A stretch of DNA of 64,000 nt from Owenia fusiformis (GCA_903813345.2 CAIIXF020000009.1:6502030-6566029), one strand, 5' to 3'; shown: positions 36,901 through 44,979, numbered from the stretch's first letter. Notes: generated from the sequence alone by a model not told the origin. Numbers and translations: made by a program.

Positions 36901-39782
36901 GTGAAACGAAATTACTTACTAAAATATAATTTGATCGCTAGCCACCTACTTTAACATTGTAAAAGGTCACAAATAAATATAATTATCACCAAAGGACCAG
37001 GTAAAATAAGGGAACAAGTGAAGTTGTTGTATTTAATGGCCATAATCTTGAGACTATCCAAATGGAAAACTATAATAATTTTTCAAAAAAAATATTTTGT
37101 TACAATATCTTATCCGATGTGGAAGTTACAGATTCAAATTGGTCTCCAAATTTTATCGGAAGTGATAATTGTTTGCCCTATATTATTAACTTAGATCAAA
37201 GAATAATGCTGAAATAAAGTTTCAACTTTTAGAAACTAGGCAACTATGTATAACAGTGAAGATGGTATAAATATTCCAAACTCGTAGTTTCGGCGATGAG
37301 TCTGCTTTATTTAACCTGATACATCATATACAATTAATTTCTAAACAATTATTCGAATATCTTACCACGGACTAAATATTGGAGTTCTCTGATTACAGCT
37401 GACTCGAGAAAATGTTTCGAACAACTTTTTGTCAAACTGACTAAATTGAAGTCACGTTTTGAAGATGAGGACCCGAAGCAGGATGACCCAGATAGGGAAG
37501 GAGAGTATAGGTTAGTAATTATATAGGCACATGCCAAATGGTGAAACCCAAGAATATTGAATAGACCGCCAGTGTACAAAATTGGAAAATGAATAAAGAT
37601 GTGTGTTTCCCATCAAATTCCAGATTGTATCAAACAGCCAGAAGGATTAAATTACCATCACTGAGAATGCTTTAATGTCTCTGCATTGTATCAATATTTA
37701 TTCTACGCCCAGTAGAGTTTTGGGGAGATAAGTTGGTAGGATGTACTATATACTAATTTAGAGGTTTCCACATCCACATCTCCCCCTCCCGGTGGGTGTA
37801 CCTAGCCACTTCCGGTAATTGAAAAAAAGGAAATTTGAAGAAATGTTTAAAGTTCCCATCTAAAGTTTAAACCACTTTGGCTTATATTGTAGTCTTACCC
37901 AATGTTATCAAAGTGTGATATGTGAAACTTTTTTTTTAAATTCCAAAAAGTGGTTTTTGATAGACTTTTTGTTCCAAAAATTGTGAATTTAATTAAAACT
38001 AACTTTTAGAGGTCACACATATATTATAATTAGCCACAATTCACACCAATGCATAGCATTCATCCTCCCATGTTTTTTGCCGAATCATCAGTGCATGAAA
38101 ATGGTTCCGAGAAAAATGCATTTCAAAATTTTAGTTCTCATAGAAACCAATGGTACAATGATATCTAATACATAATATATTCTTCCTTTTAACCTGGTTA
38201 GACAATTAGCATGGTTTATTATTGAAGTCTAGCATATTTAGAAAAGATTGTCATCTAAAAAAAATGTTTTCAAAAAGTTTTTGTTACCTTAGTGACATCA
38301 CTAATGTTGCAAAATATTTTTGATATGCTAAAACATGGAAGTGGCCCATTAAATATGGCACTTTATTATTGAAATAGAGTGTCCTTTATTCAATCTTTGC
38401 ATTGGTGTTAAAAAGATAATCTTTTTTGAAACGCATTAAGAAATATTTGATGATTAAAAAATTTCAACTTTTTGAAAAATGGCGGGAAATTTGAATATTT
38501 GAGAAACGAAATGCTCACAACTTTTTTTTCAATTTTTTTTTTCCCAAAATCTCTAAAATAACTTTTTAAGTCATGACAAATAGTAAATGAATGATAAAAA
38601 AATATTTTCAAACTTTAGACGGGGACTTTAAAAAAAGATAAACGTTTGAAAAAAGAGAAAATACGCCCATGTACGCAAATATACAACCATGGATATAAAG
38701 TCCCATATTTTTTATTTCGATCAGGCAATGCCAATATCAAAATCGTGAACTGATTTATGATATTTTACTTCAAGGTCCCAGTAAATTACTAATTACTAAT
38801 TTAATTGCTGCCTGATATCGGCTGTTCTGTAGTATACATTTTTTCGGTATTTCTCCCGATGCGTCTCGTATTGTTACTCTATGATATCATGGACAACACA
38901 AGCTTAGATCCTTTCTCCAAAGCCAAATGTAAGAACTTCTATTTGATTTGATCTGCAGGTATAGTGTACTAGACAGAAGGTTAGACGAAGCTGAAGAGCT
39001 AATGAGAAATACCAGATTTAAGAGAGGTATATAAAATTACAAAGCATACTAGATTGACCAAATATACAACTGCTCGACAGGTTGTTCGGGTTTGGAAAGG
39101 AATTAGAAAATCAGCGGTATTCATAAAAAATGAAAACGCTTCTTAAAATTTTAAAGCCTGCGGGAACACAAGAATGATTTTTAATTGCCTAATATAACTT
39201 ACTATTATTTAACATCAAATCAAATAGTATTAATTGACAAAAGCAGATTAATCTAGCTGATATTTACGGAAAATTCCTCTTTAAATACACTTGGATTTCA
39301 TATGTTTAAGATGTGTTCAGGGAGAACGGAGATCCTGAACCAACAATTCGACTCAGCAAAAATCCAATGATTATTGGTGAAGGCCTGGACGGGAACATTG
39401 ACGAGGTAAGAGTCGATTTTGATCTTAACAAAATTAAAAACTCAATGCATGTTATTTTAACAACAAATATCCTGGATATTTTTAATATGTCATGTAATAG
39501 CAGTTATTGAATCGTTTGGGTTTCTGAAACGAGGCCAAGACCGACCAAAACTTTTGTACATCCTAGCTTTAAACAGTATACAATTTGGAACTGAATGTAT
39601 GCGATACTACAAAGACAGCTTCTACTTTTCTTTTAATAATAGACCATTGATTAATGATATACTTAAACCTACTTTTTTGTTTTTAGATTGTCGTTTGCAA
39701 TCTGTGTGCAGACAAAGATCAAATTGATGCCCTCAGGCTTAATGGAGAGATTCCAAGAAGATTTGGAAAAGCTGATATATAG
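12914..39782 (+). CDS. Secreted coiled-coil/collagen-like protein with a split LamG-like domain
   Basis: Eight exons join with matching phases: 12914-13754, 14371-14786, 15480-15600, 19142-19558, 37399-37510, 38959-39026, 39311-39405 and 39687-39782, for 721 aa. Exon 1 encodes a signal peptide (about 1-29), a heptad-like coiled coil (about 35-90), Cys92 and Cys96, then about 60 uninterrupted Gly-X-Y triplets (98-280). Exons 2-3 encode the first part of a LamG/ConA-like jellyroll ([26 protein letters not shown]). Exons 7-8 encode its end ([22 protein letters not shown]). Exons 4-6 insert about 200 helix-rich, charged residues (460-658) between them. It is probably a trimeric extracellular protein; the ligand is unknown. 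Intron 4 holds a 16-kb retrotransposon. Exon 4 could alternatively read to a stop at 19677, but its internal donor and the downstream phases favour the full gene. Confidence 0.8.
13860..13985 (+). pseudogene. Short LINE reverse-transcriptase relic
   Basis: The frame translates to [19 protein letters not shown], then QNIINQEQI. This resembles the non-LTR retrotransposon RT motif around LNKRLEEFI..NIINEEQIGFRK. After about 40 residues the similarity is lost. It lies in intron 1 of the collagen/LamG gene and is a fragment with no coding role. Confidence 0.55.
15872..15932. repeat. ~31-bp direct duplication
   Basis: Two adjacent copies of a block containing AACGGGGGGATTTTGCGTGA and AGTT, in intron 3 of the collagen/LamG gene. 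Confidence 0.8.
17050..17745. mobile_element. Foldback element in intron 3
   Basis: About 17060-17325 is an inverted copy of about 17425-17745, sharing CAGTCATATGTTGGATT, AATGCATTACCTCCA, TTCAACCCCTTCCATCC and GGAATAAGTGATTCCTT. The loop is roughly 100 bp. Arms have diverged by substitutions and small indels. No protein is encoded. Confidence 0.75.
17746..19141. other. Rest of intron 3
   Basis: AT-rich intron sequence before exon 4. I found no open frame with recognisable motifs and no strong repeat. Confidence 0.5.
19736..20293. mobile_element. 558-bp MITE with 8-bp TSD
   Basis: Terminal inverted repeats of about 50 bp start TTACTCCCGTCGAGAGCTAC on the left and TTACTCACGTCGAGAGCTAC on the right strand, followed by a shared TTAGATTTTGAAAGTATAGC. 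The element is flanked by the exact 8-bp duplication GTAAATAT (19728-19735, 20294-20301). The interior has no transposase. It sits 177 bp after exon 4 of the collagen/LamG gene, within intron 4. Confidence 0.85.
20302..20795. other. Intron 4 sequence between MITE and LTR element
   Basis: No exon, repeat or recognisable motif was found in this stretch. The ATAT at 20796-20799 is the retrotransposon's left target duplication. Confidence 0.5.
21340..23460. repeat. ~44-bp tandem array in 3' LTR
   Basis: Variants of a unit with CCCTCAGGTAGCCTCCTC, GGCTAAGTCCAATGGATCC and TCTTCT recur dozens of times. They are interrupted every few units by a block with GTCCGTTCGACAAAGTC and AATAAAGACCCAGCCTC. A higher-order unit of about 765 bp is duplicated (from 21833 and from 22598). 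Open frames across it are repeat by-products. Confidence 0.9.
23500..24218. repeat. ~118-bp tandem array in 3' LTR
   Basis: Six or more copies of a unit with AAGTCCAAGTTAGCATCCAC, GTACAAGTCCAACTTCAGG and AACAAAGTCAAAGAATATT. Units in the middle are nearly identical; the terminal ones are diverged. Confidence 0.9.
24454..32595 (-). CDS. Gag-Pol polyprotein of Ty3/gypsy element with long C-terminal extension
   Basis: One frame of 2713 codons. Residues 120-230 form a Gln/Glu-rich coiled-coil-like stretch; about 430-580 is a retrotransposon-gag region; a CX2CX4HX4C knuckle lies near 662. The aspartic protease motif LLDSGA is near 730, RT with YLDD near 1326, and RNase H ([10 protein letters not shown]) near 1472. 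The integrase HHCC region spans about 1705-1750 and its D,D,E core has its acids near 1777, 1842 and 1875. A GPY/F-like module follows near 2010-2035. Beyond about 2050 is a roughly 660-residue low-complexity tail: ELKNED repeats, an Arg/Asp/Ser-rich block (2227-2322) and Thr/Lys repeats (2466-2566). No frameshift separates gag from pol and no stops interrupt, so the copy may be protein-competent. The tail has no recognised domain and no envelope-like signal or membrane segment. Confidence 0.95.
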   Translation of the reverse strand: MDKMELEAGLPYPRDGDESDMEKTVFLKPESAEVENPGAEDETLPVQQDGEPLSDQPEDQLGVGARAKEPKLDSEMSIFPGIQSTGYWTGGDLDNMGTPAHPMIRDRRNPPPRPRFPLTSTIINRPSDKVQAAEEMRQELTMIEGQLKGKMSVLGDIADTQQKQLNAITTTQQIQTSSMSQIVEHLAESKNIQQGSEQQHERRLQEIAGIQDRRLQEMQHRMESFQKTIGESIDKLHSTLTIPPVQQEVVSRSWNYEDVGCPSEFDEKPRSDSAGKSRPFKSPTMPMSQKQDLVDEDIPESFTPQRKRPWALRRQDRVYVPSKHQTDHRDPTMLFNKPDEVYLPGGWDANEFRSQRERDGHLPRSGDQTAPSLAERIEDNKFSGFDSPEPKISKDDTNIPGVSTDFLKMFNNFCDKFSQDDRPKSKSRIKPDTFNGTTPWQEYRAYFEICCKANRWTSEEKNQYLATSLRGPAQQIVLELEEGYTYEQLILALEKRFGPGGKAEIYEAELVGRMRKPKESLQTLGQDIRRLTALAYPEMSRSSQDRLARRSFEQAIIEEDIRRAIHAKECTTLDKAIEIALKEESYLESERIRKGQKPKYSRISALEEKESEFKQITQLIENIQKNVQVECSKNLEKMVELLEQQKKPGFESRGNRNRKVECFYCHKSGHVMADCYSRKRNEERAREAQTGSNQTAPVKFLSHSGRDVTKNKSPKDVRKVIAHGDVCGTDVIFLLDSGAVRTIVSGEVYRRMNPRYRPKLLPPNHVMVQADGEPLAMMGVIFGTVNIDGHTEEMEIAVANIDFDGILGSDYLSASGAIVDYHRCRLSFGAQDNSGAAEDQLDDPEGPESDESDHFCSCSTKLSRNESSSSGSALEVVGSMPRTTKSLKESAEAGPSSTQVKRMVEPRPETPSPRVKIEIPDSPLSVVEEDTEESEGSQVFEDARELFVPETPSPEPEVQFPDSPPAEPIVIPETPHGSQESLDLEDDVFPDLRQIFAQQSTFCYNCSEDEVVIPPYSGRCIEVRLREPLVGVGIIEPNLSDTQMDELEVVTILADANQVSYIEVRNNNDFKVSVLQGETLGVFTLVDDETYHVNLEKVKQEVVCPLSTSEGAEEGLIPLPDFMQALFERSSCGLTQNQSDQLQSLLVRNQDIFAQRDGDLGKTTLVEHSIDTGNTPPIKQRYRMLPRSRQDTVTDLIEDMMKRGIIEPSQSPWASPIVLVRKKDGSWRFCVDYRKLNSVTKKDAFPIPRIDETLDMLNGSKYFSTLDLASGYWQVLLDKDAQEKSAFTVRGGLYQWTVMPFGLSNAPSTFCRLMEEVLSGLKDDGSLVYLDDVISFAPTFEQAIGRLERVFGCLRRAGLKLKPSKCTLFQTKVNFLGHVVSGDGIAPDPEKIAAMLQYPTPRTVKHVRQFVGGASYYRRHIKNFAEIAGPLHKLTRKNQRFMWNPEAEEAFVALKEMLTTAPILSFPRDDCPYILDTDASHEALGAVLSQIQDNEERVIYYASHRLNGPELNYCVTRKELLAVVFFVKYFRQYLYGVRFTIRSDHGSLRWLTNFRNPEGQLARWLEVLQEYNYQLEYRPGPKHANADVMSRRPCHQCSHCDEVEQEDVLQVPISVVSVEPTWTLEKIAEAQGQDPEIQPILEALRTSSIRPTWDKISYNSPATKHYWHLWNQLEINNNVLCNRWEDASGEHGHLQILVPSPMKAIVLEMSHSNKVAGHFGVRRTFLKSRQRFYWFEQRVDVRGVVRSCHTCGTRRKPLKARRAPMQVQGVSSPMERYAVDILGPFPETPRGNKVIMVCADYFSKWVEAYPLPNQEATTVADKLVNEVVCRFGAPAELHSDQGRNFESHVFQEICELMGIHKTRTTPFHPQSDGMVERYNRTLLDTIAKLLQPDVHQYDWDVQIPYALLAYRTSTHEATGETPAMMMFGRELAVPVSWIVENPVSEETKTDYVIELRQGLRDAHERASQVLKKANQRQRDAYDRRVSGKGYTIGEAVWLKNNIKKKGVSPKLQCKWIGPFQVLQKMSDVTYRILEWGKIKPRVVHFDQMKPYESCLPDGWTIPQEGTIPKMSELAADPFDFKPNQPELKNEDCKSEELKNEDTEPKMVEIHTDPMDYKSEELKNEETEPELKNEDYKSEELKNEETDKRATKKNTEPSDFEAKEVSKKEDPDGQMDTDFWEPTACDKPKSDNNVSDKVKNCVSKRVRKPPKRFGDYDLETSFCISRYQERMSYRGHGRRDYGGRDDRYGSQDRRDRSRSRETDRDYRNRDQGQSRDHDRGRASNRRENDRGTDHRETERDYRNRDQDQKRDHDRDGASSRDYNRVDKFARWERSSRSSSKASSQEEQVASLQSPEGIQIMRQISGLLQGLQTPCTTTYPPSASLGAPPEKNSPMTESVPPTVDNPVPCHSTGEEPADKTKRVEGVLSVWGKILDSKKEPSVKEKSPEKIAIDSNNNEKSDDMKRPTNKDTKKTDKDIKQITDKDPKKTTGKDTKKTDKDIKQTTEKDPKKTTEKDTTKTDKDIKQTTDPKKTTEKDKNTTDKNIKKTTNDTKKPTDKDSKRVSDETVKPTDHDIKKTYEEKAKTTSKQGKRVVKDKSGQDNKVESEIEEVEKMDSRTVVVEGASSKPHNKRVRKAPKSKKYVVDSSDEEDVKLNQQPRVELQRLRDEETDEYEDYQRGTIRYPIKMEIRFRYFARDGSVIEDETLVSRYSDLKI
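32638..32656 (-). other. Primer binding site (tRNA-Leu type)
   Basis: Plus-strand AATCCCACCGCTGCCACCA has the form of a tRNA 3' end including CCA. It matches what I recall of the T-stem/acceptor of animal tRNA-Leu (UAG/AAG). It lies one base inside the 5' LTR end, as required for minus-strand priming. Confidence 0.8.
33198..36290. repeat. Tandem arrays in 5' LTR
   Basis: The same two arrays as in the 3' LTR, at a constant offset of 11858-11859 bp. The ~118-bp array runs further here, with two to three additional diverged units between 36078 and 36290. Confidence 0.9.
36391..36400 (-). promoter_or_regulatory. TATA-like box of 5' LTR
   Basis: On the minus strand the sequence reads AGTATATAAG, followed downstream by the repeat arrays and gag-pol. 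It lies within the part of U3 absent from the 3' LTR. It is a promoter candidate by motif and position only. Confidence 0.5.
37851..38627. mobile_element. TTAA-flanked MITE, copy 1 (piggyBac-like)
   Basis: Flanked by TTAA on both sides (37847-37850, 38628-38631). Ends AGTTCCCATCTAAAGTTT and, inverted, AGTCCCCGTCTAAAGTTT. The interior is AT-rich with no transposase. It lies in intron 5 of the collagen/LamG gene. A second copy in the same orientation is at 42087-42901. Confidence 0.82.
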
Positions 39783-39869
39783 AACAATGCTATGTTAAGC
39801 ATTTGAACTCAATTCCAAATGAAAATAAAATACATAAAAATGGGATTGATATATGCACCTCAGTCGGGC

Positions 39870-40345
39870 TAATATTATCTTTTTATTCCATAATACTACT
39901 GTTTTCCCAGGGAAATATGAAGGAATAAGAATCGTATTGAATCGTATTACTTGAAAAAATCGTATTGTCCCCGGGAAAAAATCGTATTAGAGCGTATTAC
40001 ATGAAAAAATCGTATTGTCCCCGGGAAAAATCGTATTGGAGCATATTAACCTATTTTAGGTTTCCCGGTTATTTTTTCCCGTTTTTGCATTATCCAAATG
40101 TAGCAATTTAGAGGGGTGTATTATGGAATAAATAGGTTATTTCTGGTCGGGATTGAATATGGGTTTTATTCCTCGGAAAATATGATATTGACCTTGGGTT
40201 ATATGATATTGACACTCGGTCGCTGCGCTCCCTCGGTCAATATCATATTACCCTTCGGTCAATATCATATTGTCCCTCGGAATAAAACCCATATTCAATC
40301 CCTCCCAGTAAATAACCTATATTTATTCCATAATACTACTGTTTC
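39870..40345. mobile_element. Hairpin/palindromic element
   Basis: Sequence around 40110-40195 (AATAGGTTATTT, GAATATGGGTTTTATTCC, AAAATATGATATTGACC) pairs with its reverse complement at about 40230-40330. TATTCCATAATACTACTG also occurs at both 39885 and 40323. It lies just downstream of the collagen/LamG gene and has no coding capacity. Confidence 0.65.
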
Positions 40346-40744
40346 CCCTGGAAAATAAAATCATATTATCCCTCTTAAAATCATATATCCTCGAAAAACC
40401 ATATTGTCCCTGTAAAAATAATAATATATACTCGAAAAATCATATTGTCCCTGTAAAAAAATCATATATACTCGAAAAATCATATTGTTCCTATTTTTTT
40501 CATAAAAGTTCTTTTTTTCAAAAAATCATTTTTTTCAATTATTTCATTTATTTCAAAAAAATAGAGTTTTCCAATTTTCGAAGAATTATTTTTTTTCAGA
40601 AATTTTTATTTTTTCAAAAAATTGCTATTTTCCAAAGATTTTCATTTATTTAAAAAATATTCGAGTTTGAATCATTTTTTTCATTTTTTTTCAAAAAATT
40701 TCAATTTGTCAATTTTCTTAAATATTTCTTTTCCCTTGAATTCT

Positions 40745-40895
40745 CAGAAATTAAATTATGGAATAAAAAGGTTATTTCATGCTTGATTTTCAATATGAAT
40801 TTTATTCCACTGGAAATATGACATTGACCTCGGTAAATATTATATTACCCTGGAATAAAATTCATATTGAAAATCAAGCATGAAATAACCTATAT
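40745..40895. mobile_element. Short hairpin element related to 39870-40345
   Basis: An almost perfect inverted repeat: AGGTTATTTCATGCTTGATT with TTCAATATGAATTTTATTCC pairs with its complement about 30 bp later. It shares the GAATAAA/GGTTATTT and CATATTG(A/T)C style with the larger hairpin upstream. Confidence 0.7.
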
Positions 40896-42082
40896 GTACA
40901 TGATTAAATGAATCAATTAAGAGTGGATGGTATGCTTTCTTAAAAATAGTCTTCCTTCATAATTTGGGATACTCTTTCATTTTGTTTTGTATTTTTTCTG
41001 AGTATAGCTGTTGTTATTTGGTTTTGATAAGTCATCTTACCAAAACATGCCCATTTACATCCAATAATAATTGTTCATTGAATGGAATAGTCCCGGGGAA
41101 TAGTATCAGCGACCCTTTACAATAAAGGAGTTTCTAAATAGCTTTGAAATCTCGCTAATTCTCGTTTTTACATGAGATTATTAGAGATTTGCACTTTTTT
41201 CCTCTAATGAATTACTTTTCTTTATTTTTGATAGCATATTTGGATTCAGTGACAAATATTCTCCAATTATAGCTTTGATTTAAACAGTTATGTCATTTAA
41301 ATCATTGTCCATGACATTTTAAAAAAACTTGGGCCAAATCTACATTGGTGCAATGCTGAAATTCATTAAAACCTTGGTTTATTCGTATGACAACCAATAT
41401 TTTCATGGTTAATCACAATATGTATATTGACAGGGTCATCCAATAGTATGCCATTCAAGTTTCAGGCAGATTCAACCAACACTCTTTGATAAATCATGAA
41501 ATTAAGTGACTGTTGCAAGTTTCTAGCATTGGAGTGAGTGGAGGTCTGGCCCTAGAAAATCAAAGACAAACAAGGGTGACATCTATTATGTCAGCACTTT
41601 TCAGCTATTTAGAAACTATACTATTCAATTCTAAACGTTTCGCTCATTCAAAATAAGAATGATTCGAAAAAACATAAATTGTCATCGGCTGGTTATCGGA
41701 TTAAACTGTGAAACGACAAGGTCGCACAAAGAGTGTTTGCTGGGAAAGTGTTTTTACTTTTGAATAAGTGTACTTTTCCGAGATGCAGATAATACACACA
41801 CATGTACACTTCACTATCTACAAATACATTGGTTTTAAAATATAGCCCCGTCGTACAATGCCATAAATTGTCAACTGTCTAAAGAAAAGCAATACAAATA
41901 AGGCAAACACGAGAACGAGGTTCAAATGTGTCTATCACATGACTTTTAAATCATATGAATGTAGAAGAAGACTGTACCCACAATGCGTGTCATCTGTATT
42001 CTAACACCACGGTGCTGGTTGGTTGATTTAAGAAATCTGTTGAATGATGGGATATTTAGCCAAAGCGAATACGCATGACTCA
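40896..42082. other. Intergenic AT-rich stretch
   Basis: No exon, RNA gene or clear repeat recognised between the hairpin elements and the second TTAA MITE. Confidence 0.45.
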
Positions 42083-42086
42083 TTAA

Positions 42087-42901
42087 AGGCCCCATATAAT
42101 GTTTAAACCACTTTGGCTTATATTGTAGTCTTACCTAATGTTATCAAAGATGTGAAACTTTTTTTTAAATTTCAAAATGTGGTTTTTGATAGACTTTTTG
42201 TTCCAAAATTTGTGAATTTATTTAAAACCAACTTTTAGAGGTCACTCATATCTTCTAATTAGCCACAATTCATACCAATGCATAGCATTCATCCTTCCAT
42301 GTTTTTCGCCGAAAAAATTAAGAAAATCGGTTCATAAATAAGCGAGAAATGAACTTATCAGTGCATGAAAATGGTTCTGAGAAAAATGCATTTCAAAATT
42401 TCAGTTCTCATAGAAACCAATGGTACAATGATATCTAAAACATAATTTATTCTTCCTTTTGACCTGGTTAGACAATCAACATTGGTTTTTTATGAAAGTC
42501 TAACATATTAAGAAAAGATTGGCATCGAAAAAAAAATTTCAATTTTTTTCAAAAAGTTTTTGGTACCTTAGTGACATCACTAATGTTTCAAAATATTTTT
42601 GATATGCTAAAACATTGAAGTGGCCCATTAAATATGGCATTTTATTATTGAAATAGTGTGTCCTTTGTTCAATCTTTGCATTGGTGTTAAAAAGATAATC
42701 TTTTTTGAAATGCATTAAGAAATATTTGATGATTAAGAAATTTCAACTTTTTTTGAAAAATGGCGGGAAATTTGAATATTTGAGAAATGAAATACTCACA
42801 AAAAAATTTTTTTTGTTCAAAAATCTTTAAAATTACTTTTTAAGTCCTGACAAATGGTAAATGAATGATAAAAAAATATTTTCAAACTTTAGACGGGGAC
42901 T
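42087..42901. mobile_element. TTAA-flanked MITE, copy 2 (piggyBac-like)
   Basis: Flanked by TTAA (42083-42086, 42902-42905). It is similar to 37851-38627 over nearly its whole length and in the same orientation, with several indels including about 40 extra bases near 42310. Left end AGGCCCCATATAATG, right end CTTTAGACGGGGACT. Confidence 0.82.
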
Positions 42902-42905
42902 TTAA

Positions 42906-44560
42906 GCAAAGGAGGTCCATTTGCAGTTAAAAGTAACATTTTGATAACGATCTGGCTTAGGTAAAGAGTTGTAATTGTTTAAAAACGAAATATTTATTAT
43001 AAAAGTATAAAATTATTACGCTTCGGGCAAAATGTAAATTAATTTTAACTTGCCAGTACAAATTGGTTGGTTGAAAACATTCATTTTCCAACCATAAGTT
43101 ATTGTAACTTATAATACTTTATAGTATAAGACATGATAATAACGCAGCTGCTCTGTTTTGTTATTGTATTTAAAAAAATATCTAAAACCTAGAAATAAAG
43201 TTGAGTAGCTTTACATGTTATGTAACTAAGGGTTTACAAAAGAAAAGAAAAGACCATTACCCATGAAGCTTATACAACATATGTATCTTAGTACATCATT
43301 TTGAAGATCATTGTATATAAAATGATGTCAGTACAAATAAAGGATCTACGGTCCTGTGCTCACACGGTGTTTTGTGCAGCCAATGATGATTGACTTTATA
43401 CATGAGAAAGTTACTTCAAAATGACCAAGTCCTACTTCTTGTCAAATTTTAAAGAGTAAATACCAAAAACTGTAATTTCAAGAGCTTTGAAGTCTTCAGA
43501 GAACATAAGTTGCATACAGCAACTACTTCAAGTTATTTGAAAGTGCTACTTCAACAAAGTGTAGTATTTACAGAAAATTTGACTTTTTGACGTCATAATC
43601 AGCAATTTCTCGGAAACCGGGCGAACTTGGGAAATGGCGATGATAGGTCACATGGACATAATATTATTTTGCATAAAATGAATTTGGATATGACTCAATC
43701 TGAAAAGCAGTTTTAATTTGTGCGGCCGATGTTGACGGACGGACCGACGGACGGACCAATGGACGGACGCACGCCTGATCGATTCCATAGGGTCACTGTG
43801 TGAGCCAAAAATTACGAACAGGGACCTTAATTGAAAAATACTATAAGAAGTCAAAGTGTATGAGTTTTCGGCAAATCAACCGAAAAATATCTTAAAAGTC
43901 TCACACATAAGGGTTAGGGCGTTATCACGATGAGCTAGCTCAAATTCCAGTATATCTATTTATGAAATCATCTTTAAATGTACAGAGCTTCAAAGTCAAT
44001 TTTGGAAATCATTTTTCACCTGTGCTTTTTCAAGTTTTGACGAAACACATCTATTGTGTATTAGATAAGGTGAGAAAAGTAATTGTCTACTTGACTTGAA
44101 CTTGGATGGATGGAAATTTTATCATATATGACTTGTAGCAAACTACCACTTCCCATTCGTTTAAATGGGAATGCCGCTTTTCAAAAAATTGACCTATTGT
44201 AATTGAGGAATTTTTTTTTAGGAAATTAGAGGTAGAGGAAATGAAGTCAAGTCGGTTACACTGTTTTACACGATGTTTCAATAGGGGAAAACTGCTATCA
44301 TGAATTGTGGTGACCGTACGGTTGAATGGCATACTCGTTACTTACTTAAGATTGCCATAACTGTTTTCAAATGTCGTACTTAGTGTATTAGTATACGGAA
44401 GTGAATTTTGGTCTATGTTTCACTTGAAAGTTGACAGAAAGATTAGTAAAGGAGACCTCAAATTATAGAGCTGTTATGAAGACTTTATTCCTGAAAAAAT
44501 ACATGATAAATTTTGCAAATTCCTTTTCCATTCTGTCCATAATTTCAATTTGGAAGGATT
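42906..44560. other. Intergenic stretch with a GGAC/CGGA microsatellite
   Basis: Contains an irregular GACGGACCGACGGACGGACC tract at about 43733-43772. No gene recognised. Confidence 0.5.
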
Positions 44561-44565
44561 AACGA

Positions 44566-44735
44566 TGCCTTTCAGTGAAACCGATATGGCTACCATCGTT
44601 TAAGGTGAAAGGATGGGGTTGACAATGAATCAAAGGAATTATCAGCAAAGGGTTGGAGTCATGGAACTGTGAATAGACTTATGAAGAAAAAAGCATTACA
44701 TCAAACATCATTCAACGGAAGGGATAATTATGCCA
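44566..44735 (+). pseudogene. Decayed helix-turn-helix transposase start
   Basis: Broken frames give FSETDMATIV and, one frame over, KELSAKGWSHGTVNRLMKKK. The layout suits the N-terminal DNA-binding part of a mariner-like transposase. Stops and frame changes make it non-functional. The family assignment is tentative. Confidence 0.4.
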
Positions 44736-44979
44736 TATGGGCGGTATCATTGTAAAAATATATACAACACTGATGATCCACTCGATTACGCTGGTTACCG
44801 AAACGGTTCGTTTCGGTGACAAAATGTCGGAACGTCTAAGGTACGATTGTTCTTTTTTCCTTATATCACACGTTTTAGGCAGAATTCCCACGACATTTTA
44901 TCACAAACGTATATCAGTATCCTATGTTCAAGACAATGTACATATTTGCGAACAAATATAGTTCAGAAGACAACAGAAT

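Larger units (their letters stand above)
20800..37104 (-). mobile_element. Ty3/gypsy LTR retrotransposon, 16.3 kb, antisense in intron 4
   Basis: Outer ends are TGTAACA and TGTTACA, flanked by a 4-bp ATAT duplication (20796-20799, 37105-37108). The 5' LTR is the right copy (32658-37104); the 3' LTR is the left copy (20800-24218). Between them lie a primer binding site and a single uninterrupted gag-pol frame. The LTRs agree almost base for base over 3.4 kb at a constant offset of 11858-11859, with about five visible differences, so insertion was recent. The 3' LTR lacks the first 1027 bp (in element orientation) present in the 5' LTR. The domain order protease-RT-RNase H-integrase places it in Ty3/gypsy (Metaviridae). 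It lies antisense to the host gene. Confidence 0.93.
32658..37104 (-). repeat. 5' LTR, full length, 4447 bp
   Basis: Bounded by TGTAACA and TGTTACA. It contains the ~44-bp array (33198-35318), the ~118-bp array (35358-36290) and about 800 bp of unique sequence (36300-37104), which forms the start of U3 in element orientation. At 4.4 kb it is far longer than the few hundred bases usual for gypsy LTRs. Confidence 0.9.
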
